DNA of 64,000 bases from Porphyromonas gingivicanis JCM 15907 (GTDB lineage Bacteria > Bacteroidota > Bacteroidia > Bacteroidales > Porphyromonadaceae). Shown piece after piece: positions 9,701-19,928 of this stretch (the stretch's first letter is position 1; every line of letters begins with the position of its first letter). The translations under genes were made by a program, and so were the position numbers. The notes beneath the pieces were generated by a model. That model had not been told where the DNA came from. It searched no databases and saw only the letters and a program-made list of their open reading frames with translations. The DNA lies in the NCBI RefSeq assembly GCF_000614585.1, contig NZ_BAKX01000007.1, positions 1 through 64,000 of the forward strand, in the 5' to 3' direction.

Positions 9701-10763
9701 GTCGACACACCAGAGGTATCGACCTTGCAGGCTGGCAAACCTTGGCACTGCAAGGCGACCGTCCTTTCTGGGGTTGGGCGCAGAAGAACAAAAGCACGAT
9801 GGAGGTAGAGGAGCAATGCGCCCAGATTTCGTTCCTCAACACGCTTAATCCAAGCGATAAGAGAGAGCATCAAGCATGGCTCATCTCGCCTGCCCTATCG
9901 TATCAAAAGGCAGCGAGTAAGATACTCACCTTCCGCCTACGCTACGAATTGCCCACTGAAAACGGCGAGGAGAAGTTCGGCGTCTTTATCATCAAGGAGA
10001 AAGAGGGGGCTATCGACCCTCAATACTTGGACATCACCAAGCTCCTCTTGGTAGAGAACATCGAAAACGAAACGTGGTATGATTACTATGTAGACCTCTC
10101 TAAGGTAGAGGGTATCTCGGTAGAAGATATTTTCCACATTGGATTTAGCTTCTACAGCCCTGTCGGAGGCAACGCTACCTCGCTTACCTTTATGGTAGAC
10201 GATGTAACCTTTGGGCGCACCGATATGACCGAAATCAATGTTGATAAAGACCTCATCTCCTTCCTCTTCAAGGTAGATCAGGAGTGTACACCACAGGTCT
10301 TCACCGTAACTACCAAAAATCCCAAGCATCCCATCGCCTTGACTATGGTACCTCACGCTTGGCAGAGCGTTTCAAACTCTCTACAACGAAACTTCCTAAA
10401 GAGGGGGGCGATGTTGCAGTCGGTTTCAAGTCGAAAGACGATAAAGACCGTGCCGCCGCGCTTCTCGTACAGAGCCGAGGCAGTGCTTCTAAGTTGGTAC
10501 GCCTTGTGGCACAGTTCGACAACGCCATAGAGGTACCCGATGCCTTTAACCCCACCAAAGTATATCCTACAATCACTCGCGAAACACTCTTCGTCGAGGG
10601 GCTCTACTCCGAGTATTACATCTACTCGATAGAGGGTGCATGCGTGGCACAGGGCAAGGCAAGTCATCGCATTGATGTAGCACACCTCCCTGAGGGCAAC
10701 TACATCATCCGCCTACTTGCGGAAGATGGCGGTATGGCAACTCATCGCTTTGTACGTGAGTAA
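6798..10763 (+). CDS. Large T9SS-secreted multidomain surface protein
   Basis: About 1,322 residues if three one-base gaps are closed: near 7457 (TT for TTT, restoring YTFDTTPAGSVG), 9501 (TT for TTT, restoring TVSSAIKTHRPTRF) and 10347 (GG for GGG, restoring TMGTSRLAERF). The signal peptide ends near LRASAQG. The middle has repeated Ig-like/ASPM-SPD2-Hydin-like modules (patterns such as VTFTPSSKGVKSATI and VTFRPKEEKEYTAQL), and a jelly-roll-like 'choice-of-anchor' segment follows (LNETFNGS, WLISPALSYQKA, MVDDVTFG). The last 75 residues are a T9SS type A domain (YYIYSIEGACVAQG, LPEGNYIIRLL). It is predicted to be cell-surface or released; adhesion or polymer binding is inference. Confidence 0.75.
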
Positions 10764-10800
10764 GCAAGCAATCTCTCGCTCTTGAGTGAGAGCTAAAAGA

Positions 10801-10833
10801 AAGGCGCACTTTTTAAGAGGTGCGCCTTTTTTT
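10801..10833 (+). terminator. Intrinsic terminator
   Basis: AGGCGCAC and GTGCGCCT form an 8-bp stem around a TTTTTAAGAG loop, followed by a run of Ts. It lies 40 bases after the stop at 10763. Confidence 0.85.
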
Positions 10834-10846
10834 ATTATTGATACTT

Positions 10847-10934
10847 GATTTTATTTCAAACCTATAATCCTTAAGCGTGTTTGCACGGTAGGTTACACGC
10901 CTAACCATCGTACCTTTTGCTCCAAAGTATTATA
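10847..10934 (-). repeat. 22-bp-phased intergenic array (4 units)
   Basis: Units start at 10847, 10869, 10891 and 10913. On the minus strand they read CAAAAGG, then TACGATGGTTAGGCG, TGTAACC, TACCGTGCAAACACG, CTTAAGG, ATTATAG. The order of blocks matches the array at 22330-22439, so the two loci carry inverted copies of one composite element. It directly follows the terminator at 10801. Confidence 0.8.
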
Positions 10935-11353
10935 GGTGCTTCAGCAGAAAAGTAAAGCCTAATCTAACAAGCAATGCTGTAATCGACACATTGTAACACA
11001 CCATCGGCATGGCTCGACAAAGTCATCTTGCCCCTCTCTTTCCTCTTTCGTAAAAGAAACCGTCATTACAAAACAGTTTCAATACCTCAGCTCTCCCTCT
11101 CGCCCTTTTGAGAGAAAAATTGTTATCGAAGCTCGATAGCTCCTTTTAGAGAGTAGACAATAGGCTTTTTGTACCCTCTGCATTACAAATGGGCATAGAT
11201 TAACACTATTTTAATAGATTTTCTTTCAAATAATAGGAAATAATGGAAATAGTTACTAAATTTGAGAATATACACTCAAACTAAAAGATGGATTGAGAGT
11301 TGCGGTACTCGCCAATTATTTAGAAAAATTAGACGAAATAAAATACTACTCCT
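10935..11353. other. Intergenic region upstream of 11354
   Basis: No gene seen. A TAAATTTG -10-type element at 11257-11264 could drive the gene at 11354 with a leader of about 80 bases; no good -33 partner was found. Confidence 0.35.
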
Positions 11354-13473
11354 ATGAAAAAATCACTACTTTTTAGCCTTCTCCTCGTAGCATCAAGTTA
11401 CCCCTTGGTTCTGAGGACACAGGCACAGAGCATCACGCAACGCACACTGCCGAAAGAGAAGCTGTCATAACGGCTCAAAAATCCCAACAAATTGCCTCCG
11501 AGCTATACAAACCAGCTTTTCGTACCTCGATTACGTTGCCTCAAGAAAAAGGGCGAATGGCTACAATTCCCCTAAAGGAGGCCGACATTTGCGAAGTAGA
11601 AGTTGTCTTCCAGGCATTAGGAAATAGTACTCCTCTAAAGGTAACACTATACAATGCCCAAGAAATCTTTGACGTTAGCTATAAACCCAATCTAAAGATC
11701 AAAGTACCCAAAGGAACTTATGATATGCACGCTCTTTTCCAAAACAAAGCTGGGGTAGGACTCTACTTTGTATTCAAAGAGCAGGTAAAAATCGACAAGG
11801 ACCAGCAGATTGTATTTGACCAAAGCACTGCTACCCGACCTATAATTATCAAGTCGGTAGATGAGAACAACCAAGAACTCTTCCCCGATATTTACAGTGG
11901 AGGTAGTATTTACAAAAAGGGCAATCTGGTAGATATGGGTACTACCGACCTCTTCGTCCTCGATGGCGTAGGCGTAGTCGAAACCGTTTTCGGAGGGGCT
12001 TATCGCGTAAAAGAAATCGAAGCAGAGTTCTTTACCAACCCTGTAAGTGAGCGTTACCACTACTTTCAAGTACGTAGTTTACATACGGAAAAGAAAGATT
12101 ATTTCGTCCACTATCAAGGGGCTCTAAAAGATATATCCACCCTAACCAACGACCCCACACAGATCGCCCTACATACCCAAAAGTTTCTCCCCACAAAGGC
12201 TGGTCTACAAATGCCCCAAGCTCACATTCAGGGATACCAACTATGGGTACTCTTTAATAACAAAATCAAAGCCGTTGTGCGGTCGTACAACCCTGGGAAA
12301 AATCCTGCCAATGGAGTAACTGACTATTACATAGGGCTCCCTATGGTAAATGGGAGCAAGTTCAATGCCATGGTAAGCCCCTTGTTGGGAGATACCTACA
12401 ACGACGAATATGCAGAATATAGGTTTACAGTAGGTATCCCTGTAATGGGTAGCAAAGGGAAGCTACAACACGTTCACTACGGATACGATATATATGTAGA
12501 CTACACTGTACCCGAAGGAGGTGGCGAGGCAATAGGCTACCCGGGACACCCTAAATTTTCATTCTCGGCTCAAGAGACTCAACCTACCTATGGAGGTAGT
12601 GCCCCTATGGCATCGACCAAATTCAAGTACTACAACAATGGCGAAAGCACAATTGGGTGCGTATTCTTAGGGCGTTTTGGAGAGCAATACGAAACGGACT
12701 ATAGAACCTATGAGGAGAAAAGCTCCACAGAGTCAGGACGCCACATCCATACTATCAAAAGTAAGAATGCACAGGTCGATGGTCTCGAAGGGGGCGTAGA
12801 TGTAACTATGAACTACAATCCACAACAGGACGATAAAACCCCTCCAACGCCTCAAATGCTCACTTTCCGACATAGCAACGGAGCGCGTACCGATCGCTTC
12901 GCCAGTGCCGAAGAGGGACGTATCGAGCTGGCCGCTGGAGACTTTAACTATCACGATAACGAGGATTTATTCCAACGTTACTTCGACTGTAAGGAGATAA
13001 CTGCCAAGCTCTCTTTCTCTCCCTACCATGAAGAGAAGTGGACCTCTCTATCCCTCACAGAAGATCCATCGGGCTTTCATATGCCCGGCTTCGGTTATTT
13101 CTACTCTGCCTCTCTAAAAGCAGTAGGAGAGAAAGGGTTAAAAGCGAGGAAAGGTTGGTTTGATATTAAAATAGAACTCACAGACAAAGCAGGCAATACA
13201 CACACGCAAACGATTAGTCCTGCTTTCCAAATCGCAAACTTGACCTCTATCATCGAACCTATACAAGCCGACGATGCCTACTTCCGCATCACAGATCAAC
13301 ATTTAGAGGTTGTCCACATACCGAATGCCGAAATCAGCGTTTACACCTTAGAAGGGCAGTCTGTACTCCAAACTCACGCACAGAAGCTCTCTCTGGCTCT
13401 TCTTCCCAAAGGTTGTTACATCGTAAAGGCTTCCAATGGTGCTATTCTCATTACTACTAAATTGATTTTATAA
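11354..13473 (+). CDS. T9SS-secreted protein, paralogue A
   Basis: About 706 residues when one missing base near 11447 is restored. ATG at 11354 opens a signal peptide (MKKSLLFSLLLVASSYPLVL, cleavage near TQAQS), which an internal start at 11536 would lack. Mature segments such as PKGTYDMHALF, NPVSERYHYF, YPGHPKFSFSA and HMPGFGYFYSASL align throughout with the next gene (13512), showing tandem duplication. The C-terminal 70 residues are a T9SS type A domain (ISVYTLEGQSVLQTHA, LPKGCYIVKA). No catalytic site is recognised. It is probably a surface protein and co-transcribed with its paralogue 38 bases downstream. Confidence 0.75.
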
Positions 13474-13511
13474 CAAGCATTATTCACCTACCGCATAAGA
13501 GAAAAAAGATT

Positions 13512-15647
13512 ATGAAAAAGAAAATACTCATCTCCATTTTATCCCTTTTTGGAGTTTTGACCTATACCTCCACACAGGCACAACAGATTGTGGATTACTC
13601 CTCTATGGAGCCAACAAAAGGTAAGGAATTTCAAAGCGAATGGTCACTGATGCCTCAGCAAGGCTATACACGCCAAGAATTTTCCGATTGCACTGTCTAT
13701 TCTTTGCAAAGAGAACCGCTACGAGCAGATCTCAAGATGGTCAATATCACCCTTGAGTACAAAGCTATCAAAGATGGAAAGGGGACTTCCGTCTATGCCT
13801 TTAATAAGGAATTGGGGGGTATCAAACTCAGTGAAAACCCTCAAAGCAATACAATACAAGTACAAATACCTGAGGGGACATACGACTTTCAAGCAACATT
13901 TAGCAAAAGACCCACAGGTACTTATCTCTTATACAAAGAAAATGTAACCGTACAGGAGGGTATGACACTCGTTTTTGACCAAGCAGAATGTACCCACCAA
14001 GTAGTTATCAGAAACTTTGATGAAAACAATACGGAGCTAACCCTCGACATACATAACGGAAGTCAAGTCGAAGAGGGTAATGCCAAAGAGTATCGGAGCT
14101 ACACTTTTATTCTCCTCAAAGACTATGGTATTATGCACACTATGATAGGGGGCGAATATCGTATCAAAGGTTACCATCAACTGCTACACATCAATCCCGT
14201 CAGCGAGCGCATCAGCTTCGGACACGTATGCTCGATGAAAACCAAAGAGACCAATAAGAGATACATATTACGCTACGATGGTGTTTTGAACCAGAGTTTA
14301 GAGCTATCCAACAATCATCAAGATTTGAAGCTCTATCGACAAGCCTTTGCAGCAGCACCAGAAATCTCGGACAATGCTACAAGAGTCTTCGGTTTTCAAA
14401 TACACTGTGCAGGCTATGGAGCTTATGCCATTCGGGCAAAAGTGTTCAATCCCTCTCACGTGCTTGAAGATGGAATTAACGAACTCTATATCGACCTGCC
14501 CGAGCGACCTGAGACGAATTTCGTGGGAATGGTTAGCCCTCTCTGTGGCGACTTCCGAAAGAAAAACAACGCAGGCAAGTACGAGTACAAGTTCACCATT
14601 GGTACTCCCGTACTGGGCAATAGCAAGGAAGGTCTCAAATTTATAAACTTTGGCTACGACTCTTTGGGCGACCTGCTCGTACCCATAGGGGGAGGGAAAA
14701 GTATGATTTATCCCGGGCATCCCATCTTTACCTTCACAGATAAAGACACGGTAAACTTTATCCAAGGCAATAATACGCCTATTTTAGCACTGAAAATGAA
14801 AGATTATGATGGCAAATCGAGCAAGGTGCGCACATTTTTAGGTCGCTACGGAGAGATTCGAGAAGCGGTACTACAAACCTGCAAAGAAGAGCATAAGCAG
14901 GAGGGGGCATTTATGAAACATACCTATACGGCAGATAACATACAGGTAGACGACCTCCGAGGAAAAAACATTACCCAACTCTTATGCCAAACTTCGGGCG
15001 AAGATATTACAGCCCCTGCCATTCAGATGTTGCGCTTTGTCAATGGCAAGCAACAGGTTACCGACCGCTTCGGAACTCCTGCCGATGGCACGCTACAATT
15101 TTCTGCAGGCGACTTCATCTACCATCACGATGCTACAAACAGAGAAAAGCGTTACTTCAACTGCAAAAAAACTACCGTAGAGGTGCAGTATGCCGAGCAT
15201 GGCTCTGAGAATTGGAAAGCCCTCCCCGTGCAAGAAGTACCCGAAAACTATCGTATGCCGGGGTTCGGTTACTTCTATCAAGGCTCCTTGGCTCCCGTGA
15301 GTAAGTTAGAGACCCAATGGTACGACCTCACCATCATACTCACGGACGAAAGCGGTAATAAACATACGCAAACTATTAGCCCTGCTTTCAAAATCGACAA
15401 ATCGCTCACAGGCATTGAGCCTCTCCTTCCTGCCAACGAAAGTACTAATTTCCGCCTCGAAGAGGGCATACTCGAAGTGGTCAATATGGAACATCCACGC
15501 ATAAACCTATACGCATTGGACGGAACATTGCTGTTGCAGTCGGTGGGTAAACAAGTATCTACTGCGGGGTTAGCGCAAGGGGTCTACATCGTCCAAGCCG
15601 AAGAGGGAGGACGCACCCTATCGGGCAAGATTAGCATCACCCAATAA
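13512..15647 (+). CDS. T9SS-secreted protein, paralogue B
   Basis: 711 residues, intact. Signal peptide MKKKILISILSLFGVL ends near STQAQQ. It is collinear with the upstream protein: PEGTYDFQATF, NPVSERISFGH, YPGHPIFTFTD, RMPGFGYFYQGSL and the TQTISPAFKI end of the ectodomain all correspond. It ends with a T9SS type A domain (INLYALDGTLLLQSVG, LAQGVYIVQA). The repeated Gly/Tyr-rich strands suggest a beta-sandwich ectodomain. The function is unknown; a duplicated pair with conserved cores and divergent loops could reflect antigenic or ligand diversification, which is inference. Confidence 0.85.
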   Translation: MKKKILISILSLFGVLTYTSTQAQQIVDYSSMEPTKGKEFQSEWSLMPQQGYTRQEFSDCTVYSLQREPLRADLKMVNITLEYKAIKDGKGTSVYAFNKELGGIKLSENPQSNTIQVQIPEGTYDFQATFSKRPTGTYLLYKENVTVQEGMTLVFDQAECTHQVVIRNFDENNTELTLDIHNGSQVEEGNAKEYRSYTFILLKDYGIMHTMIGGEYRIKGYHQLLHINPVSERISFGHVCSMKTKETNKRYILRYDGVLNQSLELSNNHQDLKLYRQAFAAAPEISDNATRVFGFQIHCAGYGAYAIRAKVFNPSHVLEDGINELYIDLPERPETNFVGMVSPLCGDFRKKNNAGKYEYKFTIGTPVLGNSKEGLKFINFGYDSLGDLLVPIGGGKSMIYPGHPIFTFTDKDTVNFIQGNNTPILALKMKDYDGKSSKVRTFLGRYGEIREAVLQTCKEEHKQEGAFMKHTYTADNIQVDDLRGKNITQLLCQTSGEDITAPAIQMLRFVNGKQQVTDRFGTPADGTLQFSAGDFIYHHDATNREKRYFNCKKTTVEVQYAEHGSENWKALPVQEVPENYRMPGFGYFYQGSLAPVSKLETQWYDLTIILTDESGNKHTQTISPAFKIDKSLTGIEPLLPANESTNFRLEEGILEVVNMEHPRINLYALDGTLLLQSVGKQVSTAGLAQGVYIVQAEEGGRTLSGKISITQ

Positions 15648-15688
15648 CTCACCCCCATGAAAGAATAAAACAGACTATCGAGAAATAA

Positions 15689-15726
15689 AAAGAAAAAGGC
15701 ACACTTCGTAGGGAGTGCGCCTTTTA
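15689..15726 (+). terminator. Intrinsic terminator
   Basis: AAAGGCACACT and AGTGCGCCTTTT pair around TCGTAGGG and are followed by Ts; an A-run on the left may also let it serve the opposite strand, facing the convergent TolC gene. Confidence 0.75.
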
Positions 15727-15781
15727 TTGTATCGGGGCTATTGAAGAAAAAGGTATAATCTATCGAAAAGTTTACTCGGAT

Positions 15782-15891
15782 GGTTTCGGTCAAAAGGGTC
15801 TATCCTTTTGTGGCTACCCCTTATACCTTTTGCTCCAAAGGACTATACCTTTTGTTGCCAACTATTCCCCCTTTTGTTTCTAAGGGTTGTA
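15782..15891 (-). repeat. 22-bp-phased intergenic array (5 units)
   Basis: On the plus strand CCTTTTG cores start at 15804, 15826, 15848 and 15870, exactly 22 apart, preceded by GGTTTCG at 15782. On the minus strand they read CAAAAGG followed by TATAAGGGGT-, TATAGTCCTT-type blocks. It lies between the convergent genes ending at 15647 and 15958, just after a terminator. Confidence 0.85.
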
Positions 15892-15957
15892 GCATTGCAC
15901 CGAACGGCTTGTGGAAGAGCGGCAATGGGGACTTACAGAGGAGGTGGGCGCCGAAGG

Positions 15958-17319
15958 TTATCGGCGATAAAGCTCCAAGAAGATGCTCTTTAGGATAAAG
16001 TCGTATTTGGCACGGAGGGCGTCGATCTGCGCCATAAGCAGTTTATTTTCTGCTTGCTCCAATTCGAACGTGGTGCTACGACCTGCCTCGAAAGAGGCTC
16101 TTACTGCCTCTGCCGACGAACGAGCTGCACGCTCGGCATTGCCCGAAGCTACGATGGTGCGCTCGGCTGCCACTGCATTGGCGTGCGCCTTGAATATCTC
16201 TTTATAGAGTCCCAAGTCGGCATCTATCTTGTCGGTTTGGGCGGACTTAAGGTCGATTTTCGCCTGACGAATGGCTTGCGATGTTGCGAAAGCATCGAAG
16301 ATAGGCACCGAGAGGGTAACGCCCACGAAGAAGCGTCCGTTGTGTTTCAACTGTTCGGCGAGCGACTGATTACTACTTGCATAGTTCCTGCCCAAGAGGC
16401 GAAAGTAGGCGTTGCTATACCCTGCATTGAGCGAGAGTTGAGGCCAATAGCCCGTGCGAGCGGTACGTATGCGCTCTTCGGCAGCGGCGATGCCGAAGTC
16501 CGTCGCCTTGATTTCGGGACGGCGTGCCAATGCCTCTTGATAGATAGTAGCGGGAGGAATGATTTTGGCACGTGCTTCTTGGATGAGTTGGTCTATATCG
16601 GGGGTGATAATCTGTAGAGGAGCTTCGCCGTAATACTCCACGGCTACCGACAAATCGACCCGTATGATGGCAGCCCCATTCTCTGCCTCGATGAGCGCAG
16701 CTCTATCTGCCTCGAGCTGCGCCTCTACCTCGCTAATCTTAGAAGCGGGCCACTTGCCCCCCTCGACAAAGGTACGAGTCTGCGCCAAGGTGCGTTCGGT
16801 CTGCTCGATACGTAGACGGGCTACACGGATAATCTCCTCTTGGAGCAAAAGATTGTAGAAGAAGCCAGCCACACGAAGCTCTGCCCGCTCGCGCAAGCCT
16901 GCCAATGCAGCGTCGGATTGTGCCTCACGCAAACGAGCCGTTTTGAGCATCGAAGGGCGACGAAGCCCCGTGAATAGGTCGTACGATGTGGTAATGGCAA
17001 GGGAGGAATTGGCAGACGAACGCTCCAAATAGGTGCCTGTGTTGTCTTGCGCACGCCCGAGTTCCCAGTTTTCGCCAAAGGAGGCGCGTAGAGTGGGCAA
17101 ATAGGCACTCCTGGCTTTGTCTAAGTTGAGGCGCACCATAGCACTATCTATCAGCTGACGCCCCACATTGCTATCGAAGAAAACACTCCGTGCCACACAT
17201 TCCTCATAAGACATGGGTCGGTGGAGCGACTCATAGATGGTTTCCAACTGCTGTGCTTGGACAAAGGGGGTAGCGCATAGCATAGCGCCGAGTAAGAGTA
17301 GGTATTTACAACACTTCAT
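15958..17319 (-). CDS. TolC-family outer-membrane efflux channel
   Basis: 453 residues with a signal peptide (MKCCKYLLLLGAMLCATPF, cleavage after VQAQ). Two TolC/OEP repeats are visible, each with long amphipathic helices; features include NLDKARSAYLPTLRASFG in the first, ARTGYWPQLSLNAGYSNAYF in the second, and FEAGRSTTFELEQAENKLL near the end. Length fits the family. It is the last gene of the minus-strand operon ATPase-permease-permease-adaptor-TolC (21961 to 15958) and should form the outer-membrane duct of that tripartite export pump. A 185-base gap with nothing recognisable separates it from the adaptor. Confidence 0.9.
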   Translation of the reverse strand: MKCCKYLLLLGAMLCATPFVQAQQLETIYESLHRPMSYEECVARSVFFDSNVGRQLIDSAMVRLNLDKARSAYLPTLRASFGENWELGRAQDNTGTYLERSSANSSLAITTSYDLFTGLRRPSMLKTARLREAQSDAALAGLRERAELRVAGFFYNLLLQEEIIRVARLRIEQTERTLAQTRTFVEGGKWPASKISEVEAQLEADRAALIEAENGAAIIRVDLSVAVEYYGEAPLQIITPDIDQLIQEARAKIIPPATIYQEALARRPEIKATDFGIAAAEERIRTARTGYWPQLSLNAGYSNAYFRLLGRNYASSNQSLAEQLKHNGRFFVGVTLSVPIFDAFATSQAIRQAKIDLKSAQTDKIDADLGLYKEIFKAHANAVAAERTIVASGNAERAARSSAEAVRASFEAGRSTTFELEQAENKLLMAQIDALRAKYDFILKSIFLELYRR

Positions 17320-17504
17320 ACAATCCTTTTTTTCAAAAAGTGATAGGTTGAGACGCTATTGCATAGGGGTTGGCTCGGCTAAGGCTTCGGCAAGAGATGC
17401 CTCGGCACACTTCCGTACGCTTGGGACGACCTCTACCGCCACCGCTTGCCCTACCACTATCCGACAGAATCCTCTATTGGTAATTAAAAACGACCACAAA
17501 GGTA

Positions 17505-18606
17505 CTACTTATCGTTTAGCTTTACACCACGCACTTTCTCGCCCTTCTTGAGCCCTTTCTTCACCTCTATGTTGATGCCGTCAGAGACACCTGTCTCTAT
17601 TTCTCTACGTTCAGTGGTGAGTTCGGGTTCCTCTTTGAGTACCACTTCGACGAAGGTTTTCTCTCCCTCGAAGAGGAGGCAAGACTCTGGTATAGCGAGT
17701 ACTTTGTAGCTGGCGTTGAGTACGACCTCTGCATTGGCACTGTACCCTGCACGGATAGGTTTACCCGCTGGGATCTGTACGTTGGCTTTAATTTCGTAGA
17801 AATTGGTACCCATATTGTCGGTACCCTTGGGGGCAATGTACTCAATCTCTGCCATAAAACGCTCTTTGCCCAATGCTCCTATGGTGATGTAGGCAGGCAT
17901 ACCGAGGCGGAGCTTGCCTATCACAGTCTCATCGACCTTACCCGTAAAGAGGATATCATTCATATCGGCAATACTTGCACGGTAGTACCGTCATTAAAGG
18001 TATTGGCTTGAATTACCGAATTACCCACCTTGAGAGGCACATCGAGTATCATACCCGATATAGTGCACGTACCAACGTGGTAGAGGTAGAGGCAGTACCG
18101 GTCGATTTGCCCGTGAGCACGATTTGGAGTGCCTCTCGAGATGAAGCAATCTCCTCTTGTGCTTGGCGGTAAGTAGCCTCGATAGCTTCGAACTCTTCAC
18201 GGGCTATCACCTCTTTGGCAAGGAGTGTTTGGGCGCGTTGATACTGCTCTTCTGCCTTTTTGTAGGCTATCTCGGCTTGGCGCACACGACTCTCAGCACT
18301 GGTTACCTGCATCATTTCAGGCACTACGGCTATACGAGCTATCACATCGCCCTTCTGCACCACATCGCCCGCTTCGTGCATAATCTCTGCCACGATGCCC
18401 GAGAGCTGAGGTTTAAGCAGTACCTCGTTACGAGGCTCTATGCGTCCTGTGAGTACGGACTTATTCTCTATGGTGTCGGTCAGCTTGACCTCTTCGATAG
18501 CGTAACGGTCGGGTTTCTTACGAGACTTCTGGAAGAGGAAGACGAAAACTACCACCACCAAAATGGCAAAGAGGGACCATCCTAAGATTTTGAACAACTT
18601 TTTCAT
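17505..18606 (-). CDS. Periplasmic adaptor (HlyD/MacA family)
   Basis: About 367 residues after closing two one-base gaps (near 18066, restoring LVRATISGMILDVPLKVG, and near 17979, restoring TTVASIADMND). N-terminal membrane anchor (ILGWSLFAILVVVVFVFLF), then the lipoyl-like half-motif RNEVLLKPQLSGIVAEI, a coiled-coil hairpin (residues about 85-150), the second lipoyl half (ISGMILDVPLKVGN) and beta-barrel domains (GKVDETVIGKLRLGMPAYI). It bridges the inner-membrane MacB-like permeases encoded upstream and the TolC channel encoded downstream. Confidence 0.85.
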
Positions 18607-18632
18607 CGCTTTTGTATCTATCTTACTATTTT

Positions 18633-19898
18633 TTATTCATCACGTAGTGCCTCGATGGCTTTAATCTTAATGGCACGGGCTACGGGGAGCAAGCCGCCCA
18701 AAATACCGCTCACCAGCACGATAAAGGCTGCCAAAAGCCCCACTTCAAAGGGGATAAGAGGTTGGTATATAAAGGCACTTGGATTGGATTCGATGAGGCT
18801 ATTGAAGCCCATCATAAGGAGTACTGCTGGTACAAAGCCCGACAAGCCTGCCAATGTAGTCAGGGTAACTGCCTCTAAAAGTATCTGCCAAACGATGTCT
18901 CTCGGGCGCGCTCCCAATGCCCGCCTTACGCCTATCTCTCGAGTACGCTCACGGATAGTAACGAGCATGATATTGCTCACCCCTACAATGCCCGATATGA
19001 TAGTGCCGATACCCACAAACCAAACTAAAAAATAGATCGAGAGAAGCACCATATCCATCATTTGGAAAAACTGCGAGAGGTCGAAAGTCATTACTGCTCC
19101 ATCATCATCGGGCGCAACATCATGACGTATGCGTAGTGTACGATTGACTCGATCAAGTACCCCTTGTGTATCCTGCACGTGAGGAAACACAGAGAAGACA
19201 AGAGCATCTATTCTATCTCCATCTCCATTCTTTCGCCTCATGACTTGATGGGGAAGTAACATCATACGATTAGTAGAACCAAAAAGATTGAGGTTCTCTG
19301 CGGCTTGCTTTACAACTCCTACCACTGTATAGCTTCCCCCTTTATATTCTATCTGCTTGCCTATAGCAGACTCTGAAGGAAATAGTCGCTCTCGAATTTC
19401 CTCTCCTATGAGACAATGATTTCGTTCCTCTCTTTCATCAACTTCATTGAGTAACCTTCCTTCTACAACAATCAGTGTCAAGATATTGAAGTAGTCTGGA
19501 CATACCCCTAAAACATTGTATACGGTCATTCGCTTATCAGCGTTGGTAAGAGTAACCCCTCGCCCAGAGTTGAAATTGACAGGAGTGATATGGTCAATCT
19601 CTCTATGATTTTGGCGAAGAAATTCAATGTCATCCATAGTAAAATCCCACATACGCCCTTTAGAAAAACCCTTATGGGCTTGAGTCGTTGGGGTAGCGAT
19701 TGTGGTTAGCGTGTTGTGTGCCAGCCCTTGCACCTGTCGCTGCATAGCATTGTTGAAGCCATAACCGACACTAAGCAAGATAACTAAGAGGAAAATGCCC
19801 CAAAAGATACCCATCGCCGTGATGATAGTACGCCTGCGGTTGCTCTTTAGGGTGGTAAAAACCTCCTGCCAAGTATCTCTGTCGAACAATCTATTCAT
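18633..19898 (-). CDS. MacB-like ABC transporter permease (FtsX domain) 1
   Basis: 421 residues. An N-terminal membrane helix (about residues 25-50) is followed by a MacB periplasmic core domain (residues about 55-265) and three C-terminal helices of the FtsX fold (FFQMMDMVLLSIYFLVWFVG, ISGIVGVSNIMLV, VLLMMGF / LLAAFIVLVSGILGG). The cytosolic coupling motif RTREIGVRRALGARPRDI before the second helix is typical of MacB-type permeases. No ATPase domain is fused; that is the separate gene at 21297-21961. Export substrate unknown; peptides, lipids or toxic compounds are possible by family. Confidence 0.9.
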   Translation of the reverse strand: MNRLFDRDTWQEVFTTLKSNRRRTIITAMGIFWGIFLLVILLSVGYGFNNAMQRQVQGLAHNTLTTIATPTTQAHKGFSKGRMWDFTMDDIEFLRQNHREIDHITPVNFNSGRGVTLTNADKRMTVYNVLGVCPDYFNILTLIVVEGRLLNEVDEREERNHCLIGEEIRERLFPSESAIGKQIEYKGGSYTVVGVVKQAAENLNLFGSTNRMMLLPHQVMRRKNGDGDRIDALVFSVFPHVQDTQGVLDRVNRTLRIRHDVAPDDDGAVMTFDLSQFFQMMDMVLLSIYFLVWFVGIGTIISGIVGVSNIMLVTIRERTREIGVRRALGARPRDIVWQILLEAVTLTTLAGLSGFVPAVLLMMGFNSLIESNPSAFIYQPLIPFEVGLLAAFIVLVSGILGGLLPVARAIKIKAIEALRDE

Positions 19899-19928
19899 AC
19901 GTCTACTGCCCCTTTTCGTTTACTCCTT

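Noticed and set aside
16054-16617. Plus-strand frame opposite the TolC gene
   Set aside because: Shadow frame; the minus strand encodes a complete TolC-family protein.
17320-17504. Missing gene between TolC and the adaptor
   Set aside because: No open frame with start signal or similarity; treated as an untranslated gap within the operon.
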